26,154 bases of DNA from Acidobacteriaceae bacterium (lineage in GTDB: Bacteria > Acidobacteriota > Terriglobia > Terriglobales > Acidobacteriaceae), in the NCBI GenBank assembly GCA_003154055.1, contig PMCH01000344.1, positions 3,289 to 29,442 of the forward strand. Reading direction: 5' to 3'. How positions within the stretch are numbered: the stretch's first letter is position 1; each line of letters opens with the position of its first letter. Both the position numbers and the translations under genes were made by a program. The notes beneath the pieces were generated by a model. It saw only the letters and a program-made list of their open reading frames with translations, was not told the origin of the DNA and searched no databases. This document shows positions 1-8,574 of this stretch, in pieces.

Positions 1-1091
1 GCTCGGGCGATGAGATACTCGTCCTCACTCTGCCCTAACGCGTCGAAGAAAGTGCAATTCACCTGATAAAGGTCGAGGTTATTTGCCGCCTCACCGGTGG
101 CCTTTCGGCTCTGGTCTTTGCTTCGGGAATGGATGGTCTCAACGAGGCTGTCGATCTCTTCCGGTTCAAGCAGGCCCGGCTCGCCGGATGTGCCAGCGCC
201 GACGTCAATCACTCCAATGCCGTCGTGAGTGTCGAGCACGGTAATGCAGTTCTTCGGGCGGATTCTGAGCCAATGTCCAAGCGCCTTACACTCGCGCGCG
301 AACAGCGAATGCAGGATGAGCGGAGGAAGCGCGAAGTCATATATCCAATCCACTTGTCGCGCAATTTCAAGTTGCTGCGAATAGTGGCTATGGATTTCGA
401 CCAGGACTTCCATCCCAAGGTCGTGAGCCTGGGACGCAAGCGTCGAGATGAAGCCGAACGTCTCCGGGATCATGAAACAACTTGTTCCCTGCTTCTTAAT
501 TGCATAACCCACAGCGTCCAGCCGAATCATGCGTACGCCAGCAGTCTGAAAAGTGCTTAGGATCGTCTGCAAATATGCTTCGCCCTGGGGGTGTTGCACA
601 TCGATGTCGACCTGTTGGGGGGTAAATGTAGTCCACAGGAGCCGGCGCTCTCCTGACTCCAGCAAGGCATTGGTGAACGGAAGCCCGGGGCGCGGACGAT
701 AAATGCGCAGCAACTCTTCTTCATGGGCACCCGTCGGAAACACCCGATCATAGGTGAGAAACATACCTGCAAATAGGGAGCTTGGGCCGTTACGCGAAAA
801 GTCCTTGAATTGGGGTGAGGCCGTCGATATGTGATTGACGATGAGGTCCGCCATTACATCAGCCTCTTCGCTCAATGTATGCACATCATTCCAGTCGCCT
901 AGCCGTGGATCAACCTGTGTGTGATCGGCGGGGTCGAATCCGGCATCTGCCCCGTCGATCGGGTAAAAAAACGGCAGGAGATGCACTCCGCCGAAAAGTC
1001 CGTGGAACGGACCTTGCAACATCAACGCCAACCGCTTCAGATCGCCACAGAGTCGATCAACGTAGGTGATGAGTTGAACTTGATTCTTCAC
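1..1091 (-). CDS. sucP: Sucrose phosphorylase (GH13 subfamily 18), 3' end cut by window edge
   Basis: Cytoplasmic enzyme that converts sucrose and phosphate to alpha-glucose-1-phosphate and fructose. An uninterrupted reading frame of 363 codons runs off the left edge; family members are about 500 residues, so roughly the last quarter is missing. I chose the GTG at 1091 because the protein then begins MKNQVQLITY, as characterised sucrose phosphorylases do. With that start the nucleophile (RLDAVGY, D192), acid/base (VEIHS, E232) and transition-state stabiliser (LDTHDG, D290) fall at the numbers known for the Bifidobacterium adolescentis enzyme. FTPQQVDID and NLDLYQVN are also family hallmarks. 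There is no signal peptide. It is divergent from the GntR/LacI regulator, its likely controller. Related GH13_18 activities (glucosylglycerate or sucrose-6-phosphate phosphorylase) cannot be fully excluded, but the N-terminus and active-site spacing favour sucrose. Confidence 0.93.
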   Translation of the reverse strand, partial: MKNQVQLITYVDRLCGDLKRLALMLQGPFHGLFGGVHLLPFFYPIDGADAGFDPADHTQVDPRLGDWNDVHTLSEEADVMADLIVNHISTASPQFKDFSRNGPSSLFAGMFLTYDRVFPTGAHEEELLRIYRPRPGLPFTNALLESGERRLLWTTFTPQQVDIDVQHPQGEAYLQTILSTFQTAGVRMIRLDAVGYAIKKQGTSCFMIPETFGFISTLASQAHDLGMEVLVEIHSHYSQQLEIARQVDWIYDFALPPLILHSLFARECKALGHWLRIRPKNCITVLDTHDGIGVIDVGAGTSGEPGLLEPEEIDSLVETIHSRSKDQSRKATGEAANNLDLYQVNCTFFDALGQSEDEYLIAR

Positions 1092-1158
1092 AATCGCGCC
1101 CTTCTGGCCTCCGAAGCGCACTACGACAGAGGAGAAACGAGCCTCGCGCAAACCACAA

Positions 1159-1187
1159 TACTTAAGGGGCCGCGACTTCGCCGTCAA
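1159..1187 (-). promoter_or_regulatory. Candidate promoter of the sucrose phosphorylase gene
   Basis: Reading the minus strand, TTGACG (1187-1182) is followed after 17 bases by TAAGTA (1164-1159). The -35 is good and the -10 is weak. Transcription would begin near 1152, giving a leader of about 60 bases before the GTG start. It sits back to back with a candidate promoter for the regulator, so one bound protein could affect both. Predicted by eye only. Confidence 0.35.
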
Positions 1188-1192
1188 GCATA

Positions 1193-1221
1193 TTGCCAAT
1201 AAATAGCATTTAAGTTGTATA
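1193..1221 (+). promoter_or_regulatory. Candidate promoter of the GntR/LacI regulator gene
   Basis: TTGCCA (1193-1198) and TGTATA (1216-1221) are 17 bases apart in an A+T-rich stretch, about 90 bases before the chosen ATG at 1314. The region includes AGTTGTAT (1213-1220), one base different from the half-site AGTTGTCT found upstream of the receptor gene, which hints at shared or auto-regulation. Weak evidence. Confidence 0.3.
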
Positions 1222-1313
1222 TGGTAATCCGGCCTTTCGCAGGAGTAAGATGTCGTGTTTGTGGGCTTTGTTGCCGTGTCGACGACAGGCTCGCTGAACA
1301 CCGGGAGACCACG

Positions 1314-2420
1314 ATGGCGCATCACAAATACCGCCAGATCCTCGAAAAACTTCAGGAAGATATTGCGTCTGGCCGTTACAAGTCGGGCAAGCGGTTGCCC
1401 AGCGAAGCGGAATTGGTCAGGCGCTTTGGTGCGTCACGCATGACCGTCTTTCGTGCCATGCACGAGCTGCAGTTATTGGGACTTGTCACGCGGCGTGTTG
1501 GTTCCGGTACGTTCGTTTCTTCAAATTCAAAGACGGGAAGCCACGTGTTCGGGCTGCTGATCCCCGAACTTGGGCAGACTGAAATTTTCGAGGCAATCTG
1601 CAAAGGCATGATGGAGGCGCAAGAGGCCATGCATCACGCTTTGCTTTGGGGTAATGCTACCCCACAGGAACACGAGAAAGAACAAGCAGCAGAGCAGCTC
1701 TGCGAGCACTACATTTCACGCAAGGTTTCCGGTGTATTCTTCGCCCCTGTTGAGTTCAGTACAAACAGATTTCAGGCAAACCACAGGATCGTTGCGGCCT
1801 TCGATCGAGCTCGCATTCCCGTTGTGCTCCTGGACCGCTGTCTGGAGCCATATCCTCAACGCAGCAAGTACGATCTGGTGGGGATTGATAACCGTCGCAC
1901 GGCCTTCCTGGCCACGGAACACTTGCTTAAGGCGGGGGCGAAACGCATCATGTTTTTCGCGCGACCAAATTCGGCGCCGACCGTGGATGCTCGAATTGCG
2001 GGCTATCGAGAGGCTCTGCTGTTGCAGGGTGAGAAGCCCGCTCGCGATTTGGTCAGAACCGGGAATGCTTCCGACCCGAAATTCATCAAGTCCATGCTAA
2101 AAAAAGATCGGCCCGATGCGTTCGTGTGTGCGAACGATCTTACGGCCGGAAATCTCATGCATACGTTGCTCTCTCTCGGTCAGCGGATCCCGGAGGACAT
2201 TCGCATCGTAGGGATCGACGATGTGAGATATGCGCGGCTGCTGCCGGTACCGCTCACCACCATGCACCAGCCTTGCCGTGACATCGGAAGGATTGCGGTG
2301 GCGGTCATGCTTGACAGAATTGCCAATCCTGATCTGCCCCCGCGAGACGTGCTTCTCCGATGCGAACTGATCGTGCGCAAATCGTGCGGCATGCAGGTAA
2401 AGAAAAATAGTAGGAACTAG
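1314..2420 (+). CDS. GntR/LacI-type (AraR-like) sugar-responsive transcriptional regulator
   Basis: A 368-residue DNA-binding regulator joining a GntR winged helix-turn-helix (residues about 4-70; PSEAELVRRFGASRMTVFRA and GSGTFV are typical) to a LacI/periplasmic-binding-protein-like effector domain (about 76-360; VCANDLTAGN and the VGIDDV segment are typical). Proteins of this build, such as Bacillus AraR, usually repress sugar-utilisation genes and are released by a sugar. The ATG at 1314 has GGGAG six bases upstream; the frame is open back to 1215, but the extra residues do not resemble the family. It lies between, and divergent from, the sucrose phosphorylase gene and ahead of the receptor and esterase run, so it probably controls both. 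The effector (sucrose, fructose or a sugar ester) is unknown. Confidence 0.88.
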   Translation: MAHHKYRQILEKLQEDIASGRYKSGKRLPSEAELVRRFGASRMTVFRAMHELQLLGLVTRRVGSGTFVSSNSKTGSHVFGLLIPELGQTEIFEAICKGMMEAQEAMHHALLWGNATPQEHEKEQAAEQLCEHYISRKVSGVFFAPVEFSTNRFQANHRIVAAFDRARIPVVLLDRCLEPYPQRSKYDLVGIDNRRTAFLATEHLLKAGAKRIMFFARPNSAPTVDARIAGYREALLLQGEKPARDLVRTGNASDPKFIKSMLKKDRPDAFVCANDLTAGNLMHTLLSLGQRIPEDIRIVGIDDVRYARLLPVPLTTMHQPCRDIGRIAVAVMLDRIANPDLPPRDVLLRCELIVRKSCGMQVKKNSRN

Positions 2421-2543
2421 CGGATATGAATTGGTTGTACGGCGCGACGCGAAGCCGACCGACCTTCAGCCAGGAACCCATCAGTCTCTCTCCACGGATA
2501 GGTGGAATACCATTTCTGGAAGCCTTTCCACTCGCGATGGTAT

Positions 2544-2566
2544 AGACAACTTCTTGATAGTTGTCT
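2544..2566. promoter_or_regulatory. Operator-like inverted repeat upstream of the receptor gene
   Basis: AGACAACT (2544-2551) and AGTTGTCT (2559-2566) are perfect inverted copies separated by 7 bases, a 23-bp site of the size bound by dimeric GntR/LacI-type regulators. A further half-site TGACAACT (2578-2585, 7 of 8 matching) overlaps the predicted -35 element, as expected if binding blocks RNA polymerase. The regulator encoded immediately upstream is the natural candidate ligand. The binding itself is inference. Confidence 0.5.
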
Positions 2567-2576
2567 GCAATTTGCC

Positions 2577-2606
2577 TTGACAACTCAGGATGCCAAAGCT
2601 TCTAGT
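2577..2606 (+). promoter_or_regulatory. Candidate promoter of the TonB-dependent receptor and possibly the downstream run
   Basis: A consensus -35 TTGACA (2577-2582) is followed after 18 bases by TCTAGT (2601-2606), four of six matches to the -10 consensus. Transcription would start near 2613, giving a leader of about 130 bases. The -35 overlaps an operator-like half-site. Confidence 0.45.
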
Positions 2607-2744
2607 TGGTTCGTCCTAACTGCTTGCGGATTGTCGCCGGTCGAGTTGAGGCGACGTTCGTGTTCGGGCGTGTAGAGGCATCAATTTCGCGCCCCGGCAG
2701 CGAGCCCAAAACAACTTTGCCTTTCCAAGTCGAGGGGTAACAAG

Positions 2745-5700
2745 ATGCGTAAGACTCTGACCGCTGTCCCTGCTGAGTTGTCGAAGTTTTCCAACCTCTC
2801 CTTTCATTCTGCAAAGACCTTCATGGCCAGAGTCGCAGGTTTCTCGACTCCGCGATCCGTTGCTTTGCGGGTGATGAGTGTTCTGGTTCTCGCCGGAGTT
2901 GTCGGATCATGTCTGTCGGCCAACGCTCAAGTCAGGTTTGGTGGTGTAGTCGGAAGCGTTTCCGATCCCACCGGTGCAACCGTCTCAGGCGCGAAGGTGA
3001 CCCTCACCAATGTCGGCACGAACGAGAATCGATCGATGCCGACCAGTAGTGCCGGCACCTACGCCTTTGCCAACGTCAGCGCGGGCTTGTACCGGGTCGA
3101 GATTGAGCAAGCTGGCTTCAAGCGTTTTACCCAGCAAAACGTCGAGGTTCAGGTGGACGTCACTACCCGTGTAGACGCTACATTGCAGGTCGGCAATGTG
3201 AGCGAGAGTGTGGTTGTGACCACCGAGGCGCCGCCGTTGCAGACGGACAGCGCGTCCTTGGGGACAACCGTCGGTCTGCGAGAAGTTGAGAGCATACCTC
3301 TCAGTGGAAGAAACGTAAACAACATGCTGACGCTGGTGCCGGGTGTCGTCGCCCAGGGTGGCACGTACGGCAACGCAGTCTCCAATCAGTCAGGTGGCGC
3401 TAGAACTAACGCCATTGGGTTTGGAAACTACGCGATCGGTGGCGGCTTCGGTAACCAGAGCTCGTTCTATATCGATGGCGTCGCGTCCAATGCGCCGGCC
3501 GGCAATTTAAATTCCTTGATTCCATCTCAGGATGTCGTGCAGGAGTTCCGTGTTGTGACGAACAATGTTGCGGCCGAGTATGGCAGCTACGCGGGAGGAA
3601 TCATAAACCTCACGACGAAGTCGGGAACCAATAAGTTCCATGGGACTGCATACGAGTACCTGCGGAACAAAGTCTTGAACGCGAACGACTACTTCAACAA
3701 CCACAATGGTCCGGGTGGAACCGCGCTTGCTCGTCCTCCACTCAGGCAGAATCAGTTTGGTGGTACGATCGGCGGGCCGGTCCTGAAGGACAAGACATTC
3801 TTCTTCTTCGGGTTCGAGCGTCAAGTATTGAAAACTGGAACGCCCGTCAACAATACAGTTCCTACAGCCGACATGTTGACTGGTGACTTTTCGGGAATTT
3901 GTACCACTGGATTTACGGGTGGAATCTGTGATGATAAAGACCTACAAGACAACCCAATCCATCAAATCTACAATCCAGCGGACGGGACGCCCTTCGCTAA
4001 CAATCTGATTACGACCCCTCTTGACACCTCGGCGTTAGCGCTCTTTGCGAAATCTTACCCCGCGCCTAACCGGCCGGGTGTATCGAATAACTTCATTACG
4101 AATATGGCGACCGGCGGAGTCAACGCTCAATACAACGCCCGTGTGGACCATCATTTTTCCGAAAAGAACACTCTGTTTGGGCGCTACTCGTATTGGAAGG
4201 CAGATAGTGACGCCTATGATGCCTGGGGAACTCACACAGCCGGCCAGGGCCACACGGGTGTCTACACACATTCGGCGATCCTCGGGGACACTCACGCCAT
4301 CAATTCCTCGACGATTCTGGATTTGCGGCTTTCTTATCTGCGTGTTTTCCAACACGAGTTCCCCGACAGTGAGGGCGTTGACCTCTCCCAATTCGGTCCG
4401 GGCTGGGCAGGTCTTACAAGCCAGCTTCTGGCGCCAGCGAACTATCCCGCAATGGCCTTCAACGATAACTCTGGAACCACGGGCAGTAATGGCATTGGTT
4501 CGCAGCTGTTTTGGACCCAAAACGTAATCGGATTGTCGGGCACTCTCACTAAGATTATTGGCCGCCATCAGCTCAAGTTTGGCGGTGCCGGTCGCCATGT
4601 GCAGTGGGTTTCCGCCCCGCAAAACGGGGTACTCACGGTGAACTTCGACAATTCGGCTACTGCGGCACCCGGCTTGCCGACCGAGGGCAACGCAGTGGCG
4701 TCGGCACTGCTTGGCATTCTTGGGGGACAAGGCTCACAGGTAGCGTCTGGAATGGTGGGCGGCTCCCGAGCGTACTTCACGTCCTATGGTTTCTTTATCG
4801 ACGATACCTTCCAGGCCACCAGAAAACTTACCATCACCGCCGGTCTCCGCTGGGATCAGCCCAGCGTTTTCTCAGAAGCCAGTAATAATGACACCGTGTT
4901 TCTGCCCAACCAAGCCAGCCCGATCGGATCCATCGATAATCCGGTCACCGGCCAGACGCAACAAGTGATGGGAAATGTGGCTCTGGTTAACAGTCCGGAT
5001 TGGAAATCACAACGAGAAGACAATCTACACTGGAAACTGTTTTCGCCGCGCCTCGGATTCGCCTACCGGCTCACCGACAAAACTGTATTGCGGGGGGCGT
5101 ATGGGATCTCATATCCGCCCGCTACGCTTAGCCAGGATGGACCTAATCTCTCGCCCATCAATGCAGCTCAGGGTGCCGGTGATTCAACGTCGACAGTGGC
5201 TAACCCGTTCCCCAACGGGCTGCCGCAGCCAAAGCGGCGGAGCGCGACGCCGGGCGACTTCTATGGACTGCCCGTCTTTGCCATGCGCGTGCCTGGCGAT
5301 CCAATGCCATATGTTCAGCAATGGAACGCGGCATTCGAACGGCAGATCGGCAAGGATTCCTCGCTCACGGTGGCATACGCCGGTTCGAAGGGTACACACC
5401 TCCTCCTGCAGGGGTGGGCGACCGTTTCGAATATCAATCTGAATCAATTGCCCGATAAGTATTTCTCCATGGGGCCGGCCGCTTTAGAGGCCCAGGTGCC
5501 AAATCCGTTCGCTGGCATCATTACGAGTGGTCCCTTCGCAGGACCTACGATTGCCACGGGCCAGCTCTTGCTGCCGTTCCCACAATATCGGCGAGTTCTA
5601 TTCCTGGATCCGCACCGAGGCAGATCCAACTACCGTTCGCTGCAGGCCTCCTATAGGAAACGGTTTGGCGACAACGGCATTCTCAGTGTGGCCTATACCT

Positions 5701-6446
5701 GGTCGCGGCTGATGTCCAACACGGATAGCTCCAGCGCATTCCTCGACGAAGGCTTCATCTTCGGAGGGTCGACTCAGGACAATAACCACTTGGAAAAAGA
5801 GTATGCGCCTAGTTCCTACGACATTCCTCACAACCTGTCCATTGGGTACGGTGTTGACTTACCTTTCGGCCGCAACAAGCGCTATATGGGGGATGCTCAC
5901 GGAGTGTTGAACGGCGTCATCGGTGGATGGCGGGTCAACGGCATCACGACTTTCCGGAGTGGTGTCCCCATGAGCGTGTACCAGTTCTTTCCCGCTACGA
6001 CTCTTAGCAACTTTGGCGGGGGGCAGGGATACTTCGGCGCGCAAGGTTTATGGATGCGTCCCGATCTGGCTCCAAGCTGCAACCTGAAAGCGTCGGGCTC
6101 GCGTCAAAACAGGGCGGCAAACGGCTGGTTTAACACGGACTGCTTTGTGGCAGTGAACGAGGGCGCCATTTTCAATCCATCCGGCGAAGTGAGGTTCGGC
6201 AACGAACCGCGAAACATCGACTCCGTCCGCATGGATCACATTAATAACTGGGATTTCTCGATATCAAAACGCAACAACATTACAGAAAATGTCTATCTGC
6301 AATTTACGGCGGAGTTCTTCAACGCATTCAACCATGCGCGATTCGGCACGCCAAACGAGCAGATCGGTAGTCCGAATTTCGGTGTTGTGCTTTCGCAGGT
6401 GAACCCGCCGCGCGCGATTCAGTTTGGCCTACGCCTCGGCTTCTGA
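2745..6446 (+). CDS. TonB-dependent receptor with carboxypeptidase-regulatory-like domain (Oar-like)
   Basis: A 1233-residue outer-membrane receptor of the kind abundant in Acidobacteriota. The signal peptide has a long n-region and probably ends at SANA (residue 61) before QVRFGG. A carboxypeptidase-D regulatory-like beta-sandwich follows (about 64-150), then a plug (about 160-290; ESIPLSGRNVNNML and the segment around AAEYGSYAGG are typical), then a long beta-barrel ending in a terminal phenylalanine, as outer-membrane barrels usually do. The ATG at 2745 has GAGGGG seven bases upstream; a later ATG at 2823 lacks one. Such receptors import large or modified carbohydrates using TonB energy. 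Placed between a sugar regulator and a run of exported esterases, it probably takes up their substrate. The substrate cannot be read from sequence. Confidence 0.93.
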   Translation: MRKTLTAVPAELSKFSNLSFHSAKTFMARVAGFSTPRSVALRVMSVLVLAGVVGSCLSANAQVRFGGVVGSVSDPTGATVSGAKVTLTNVGTNENRSMPTSSAGTYAFANVSAGLYRVEIEQAGFKRFTQQNVEVQVDVTTRVDATLQVGNVSESVVVTTEAPPLQTDSASLGTTVGLREVESIPLSGRNVNNMLTLVPGVVAQGGTYGNAVSNQSGGARTNAIGFGNYAIGGGFGNQSSFYIDGVASNAPAGNLNSLIPSQDVVQEFRVVTNNVAAEYGSYAGGIINLTTKSGTNKFHGTAYEYLRNKVLNANDYFNNHNGPGGTALARPPLRQNQFGGTIGGPVLKDKTFFFFGFERQVLKTGTPVNNTVPTADMLTGDFSGICTTGFTGGICDDKDLQDNPIHQIYNPADGTPFANNLITTPLDTSALALFAKSYPAPNRPGVSNNFITNMATGGVNAQYNARVDHHFSEKNTLFGRYSYWKADSDAYDAWGTHTAGQGHTGVYTHSAILGDTHAINSSTILDLRLSYLRVFQHEFPDSEGVDLSQFGPGWAGLTSQLLAPANYPAMAFNDNSGTTGSNGIGSQLFWTQNVIGLSGTLTKIIGRHQLKFGGAGRHVQWVSAPQNGVLTVNFDNSATAAPGLPTEGNAVASALLGILGGQGSQVASGMVGGSRAYFTSYGFFIDDTFQATRKLTITAGLRWDQPSVFSEASNNDTVFLPNQASPIGSIDNPVTGQTQQVMGNVALVNSPDWKSQREDNLHWKLFSPRLGFAYRLTDKTVLRGAYGISYPPATLSQDGPNLSPINAAQGAGDSTSTVANPFPNGLPQPKRRSATPGDFYGLPVFAMRVPGDPMPYVQQWNAAFERQIGKDSSLTVAYAGSKGTHLLLQGWATVSNINLNQLPDKYFSMGPAALEAQVPNPFAGIITSGPFAGPTIATGQLLLPFPQYRRVLFLDPHRGRSNYRSLQASYRKRFGDNGILSVAYTWSRLMSNTDSSSAFLDEGFIFGGSTQDNNHLEKEYAPSSYDIPHNLSIGYGVDLPFGRNKRYMGDAHGVLNGVIGGWRVNGITTFRSGVPMSVYQFFPATTLSNFGGGQGYFGAQGLWMRPDLAPSCNLKASGSRQNRAANGWFNTDCFVAVNEGAIFNPSGEVRFGNEPRNIDSVRMDHINNWDFSISKRNNITENVYLQFTAEFFNAFNHARFGTPNEQIGSPNFGVVLSQVNPPRAIQFGLRLGF

Positions 6447-6456
6447 TCCTCTCAGC

Positions 6457-6482
6457 GGCACCGGCCAGCAATGGCCGGTGCC
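6457..6482 (+). terminator. Strong intercistronic hairpin (attenuator, partial terminator or mRNA-stability stem)
   Basis: An 11-bp perfect stem (6457-6467 with 6472-6482, mostly G-C) closes on the loop GCAA, a stable GNRA tetraloop. It begins 10 bases after the receptor stop codon and ends 55 bases before the esterase ATG at 6538. The sequence that follows (CACATTGTTTAATC) has few consecutive T residues, so full Rho-independent termination is doubtful. It may partly terminate or stabilise the receptor message relative to the esterase genes. Confidence 0.6.
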
Positions 6483-6537
6483 CACATTGTTTAATCAGCG
6501 CGAGCATGCTCAATCCAATGGTAAGGGGATCGCGATT

Positions 6538-7635
6538 ATGTCGAACCAGCGCTTCATCCTGCAGTTGCTGTGTTCAGCCCTTCTAGGCATTCCCTCCCCC
6601 AGTACAGTCTTTGGTCAGGATCGTCCCGCCGTGGAGCCATCCAAAGTCGTGGTGCAAGCCGACGGCACCGTGGAAGTTCCTGCTCAGACCGTGCCCATGT
6701 CCCCGTTTCTCAGCGCGGAGGCAAAGGCGTACGTCACCCAGCATTTGAAAGACATGCAGGATCCGGAAATCCTGAAACAGGATGCTGGAGTACCTCGCTT
6801 CATGAAGGGATATCTAGCACGCGACTACGAACTGTTTGCGGTCGAGAAGAAAGACCAGAAAGTCGGCGGCGTGCATGTGTATGTGTACACGCCCAAGTCT
6901 GGAGTCTCAGCAAGGAACAAGAATAGACTTCTGATCAATCTGCACGGCGGCGGCTTTTCAGGCTGCTGGCCTGGTTGTGCAGAACTCGAATCGATTCCCA
7001 TTTCGGCCTTGGGACAGATCGAAGTAGTCAGTGTCGATTATCGTCAAGGTCCGGACAATAAATTTCCCGCTGCGAGCGAGGACGTTGCAGCCGTGTATCA
7101 GGAACTTCTGAAGACGCACAAGCCGCAAAACATTGGTATATACGGCTGCTCGGCTGGCGGAATGCAGACCGCAATGTCCGTCGCCTGGTTTCAGGCCCAC
7201 AACCTTCCGGCGCCGGGGGCAATTGGAATCTTCTGTGCGGGTGCGGGGGGTGCTTTTGGCGGCGATGCGCTATACACCGCCTGGCCGCTCGGCGAGGCGC
7301 GACTCGCGCCGCCCATGCCACCGCGTCCCTCGGACGGGCCGCCGCTGGGGTATTTCAGCGGGACCAATCCCAAAGACCCTCTGGTTTCCCCCGTCAGTTC
7401 ACCGGATGTTCTCGCCAAGTTTCCGCCAACGCTAATGATCACAGGCACGCGGGGGTTTGAACTGAGTGGCGCGATCTACTCCCATGAGCAATTGGTGAAG
7501 GCGGGAGTGGAAACCGAGCTTCACGTCTGGGAAGGCTTGTTCCACGGGTTTTTCTACAACGTAGATGTGCCCGAGTCGAAAGATGCATTGAATGTGATTG
7601 TTAAGTTCTTTGATCGTCGTTTGGACGGAAAGTAA
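6538..7635 (+). CDS. Exported alpha/beta hydrolase, HSL-like acyl esterase
   Basis: A 365-residue protein with an N-terminal signal peptide ending near VFGQ. The hormone-sensitive-lipase type oxyanion-hole motif HGGGF starts at residue 136 and the nucleophile elbow GCSAGG gives Ser205. His336 lies in GLFHGFF, the usual place for the catalytic His. The segment that normally carries the catalytic Asp reads TGTRGFELS (302-310), with Gly306 where I would expect Asp; Glu308 is the nearest acid. The ATG at 6538 has AAGGGG nine bases upstream; the frame is open earlier, but only from 6538 does a signal peptide begin the protein. It is the first gene after the receptor. Likely removes small acyl groups from a carbohydrate in the periplasm. 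The exact substrate is unknown and activity depends on whether Glu308 substitutes. Confidence 0.85.
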   Translation: MSNQRFILQLLCSALLGIPSPSTVFGQDRPAVEPSKVVVQADGTVEVPAQTVPMSPFLSAEAKAYVTQHLKDMQDPEILKQDAGVPRFMKGYLARDYELFAVEKKDQKVGGVHVYVYTPKSGVSARNKNRLLINLHGGGFSGCWPGCAELESIPISALGQIEVVSVDYRQGPDNKFPAASEDVAAVYQELLKTHKPQNIGIYGCSAGGMQTAMSVAWFQAHNLPAPGAIGIFCAGAGGAFGGDALYTAWPLGEARLAPPMPPRPSDGPPLGYFSGTNPKDPLVSPVSSPDVLAKFPPTLMITGTRGFELSGAIYSHEQLVKAGVETELHVWEGLFHGFFYNVDVPESKDALNVIVKFFDRRLDGK

Positions 7636-7688
7636 AGTTGGTGCTTCGTAGGCTGTATACAGCGTGCATTCATAGCTGATGGAAGTTT

Positions 7689-8564
7689 GTGGCTTTACCC
7701 ATGCTTACTGGTCAGGTCTTACTCGATCGAATTCAGAAGAACGTAGGAGTACCCTGGCAGAGCCAGCGGTCGGACGGCTTTTCAGACGGCATTCTTCACG
7801 GAAGCGCCGATACCGCTGTTACCGGGATCGTGACCACATTTACCCCGACCCTGGAAGTTCTTCGAGGCGCGGTTGCTTCCCGTAAGAACACCATCATCTG
7901 CCGCGAGGCTCCTTTTTATAGCCGCGGCGAGCGTGCCCCGTTGTTTTGGCGCAATAGTCCTGCTCCTCCCAAGGAGATGACCGACAACGATCCGGTGTGC
8001 CGCGCCAAGCAGGATTTCATCACGCAGAACAACCTGGTCATCATCCGTCTGGTCGAGAACTGGGATGCGCGTCGCTCCGACGGCCAGCTTCGCGGATTGG
8101 TTCGCGCCCTGAGTTGGGAAAAGTTCCATGTTCCGGCTAAGAGCCTCGATGAGTACGACCCACGAAATGTTTATTTCCAGCTGCGGAAGAATTCGCTCGG
8201 GCGCCTGGCCCAGGATCTCCAGACGAAACTGAAGATTCACGGGGTTCGCGTGATCGGCGACGCTGTGTCCAGCGTCAGCAACGTAGCACTCACCCACGGC
8301 TTGCTTTTGGTGGCGGACAGCGAACGCATGCTGCGCGAGCAAGGTTTGGATGTCGTAATCGCAGGCGATGCGGTCGAATGGGAGGCCGTCCCATATTTTG
8401 CGGACCTGGTCACGGCAGGGAAGGTCAAAGGACTGATTCTCATTGGGCAGCAAGCTTCTGAGGAGCCGGGTGGTGGCGAAATGGCCGCGTGGCTGAAGAG
8501 CTTTATCAGTGAAGTTCCAATCGAGTGGGTTCCCGCCGGGGAGCCATTCTGGGTGCTGTCGTAG
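7689..8564 (+). CDS. NIF3-like family protein lacking its metal-site histidines
   Basis: A 291-residue member of the NIF3-like (dinuclear metal centre) fold, recognised by its paralog immediately downstream: both share KNVGVPW, TGI-TTF, DARR/HARR, a segment ending SEVPI and the C-terminal PFW. At the positions where the neighbour has histidines, this copy has R72, V122, N124, D126 and Q254, so it probably cannot hold the usual metal pair. It also has no signal peptide, while its neighbour has one. The GTG at 7689 follows GGAAG at a short distance; ATG 7701 is an alternative, and a stop codon at 7677 rules out a longer in-frame start. The function of the family is not settled; this copy may be a regulatory or partner subunit. 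Confidence 0.75.
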   Translation: MALPMLTGQVLLDRIQKNVGVPWQSQRSDGFSDGILHGSADTAVTGIVTTFTPTLEVLRGAVASRKNTIICREAPFYSRGERAPLFWRNSPAPPKEMTDNDPVCRAKQDFITQNNLVIIRLVENWDARRSDGQLRGLVRALSWEKFHVPAKSLDEYDPRNVYFQLRKNSLGRLAQDLQTKLKIHGVRVIGDAVSSVSNVALTHGLLLVADSERMLREQGLDVVIAGDAVEWEAVPYFADLVTAGKVKGLILIGQQASEEPGGGEMAAWLKSFISEVPIEWVPAGEPFWVLS

Positions 8565-8574
8565 AAGGGAACTC

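Larger units (their letters stand above)
2421..2743. other. Intergenic control region upstream of the receptor gene
   Basis: About 320 bases without a convincing gene. It holds an 8-bp inverted repeat (2544-2566), a promoter-like sequence (2577-2606) and the ribosome-binding site of the receptor gene, GAGGGG at 2732-2737. The rest, including a 2421-2540 stretch just after the regulator, shows no obvious terminator or RNA. Confidence 0.6.

Noticed and set aside
129..560. Plus-strand open frame at the left edge
   Set aside because: It lies opposite the sucrose phosphorylase, whose frame is open and motif-rich across the whole stretch.
4035..4730. Minus-strand open frame (231 codons) inside the receptor gene
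   Set aside because: Antisense to a continuous, recognisable beta-barrel coding region; low-complexity basic composition.
7652..7663. 12-base perfect palindrome GCTGTATACAGC before the NIF3 pair
   Set aside because: Several palindromes of this length are expected by chance in 26 kb, and no second copy was noticed.
7782..8453. Minus-strand open frame (223 codons) opposite the first NIF3-like gene
   Set aside because: Plus-strand protein aligns clearly to its neighbour; the antisense frame has no motif.
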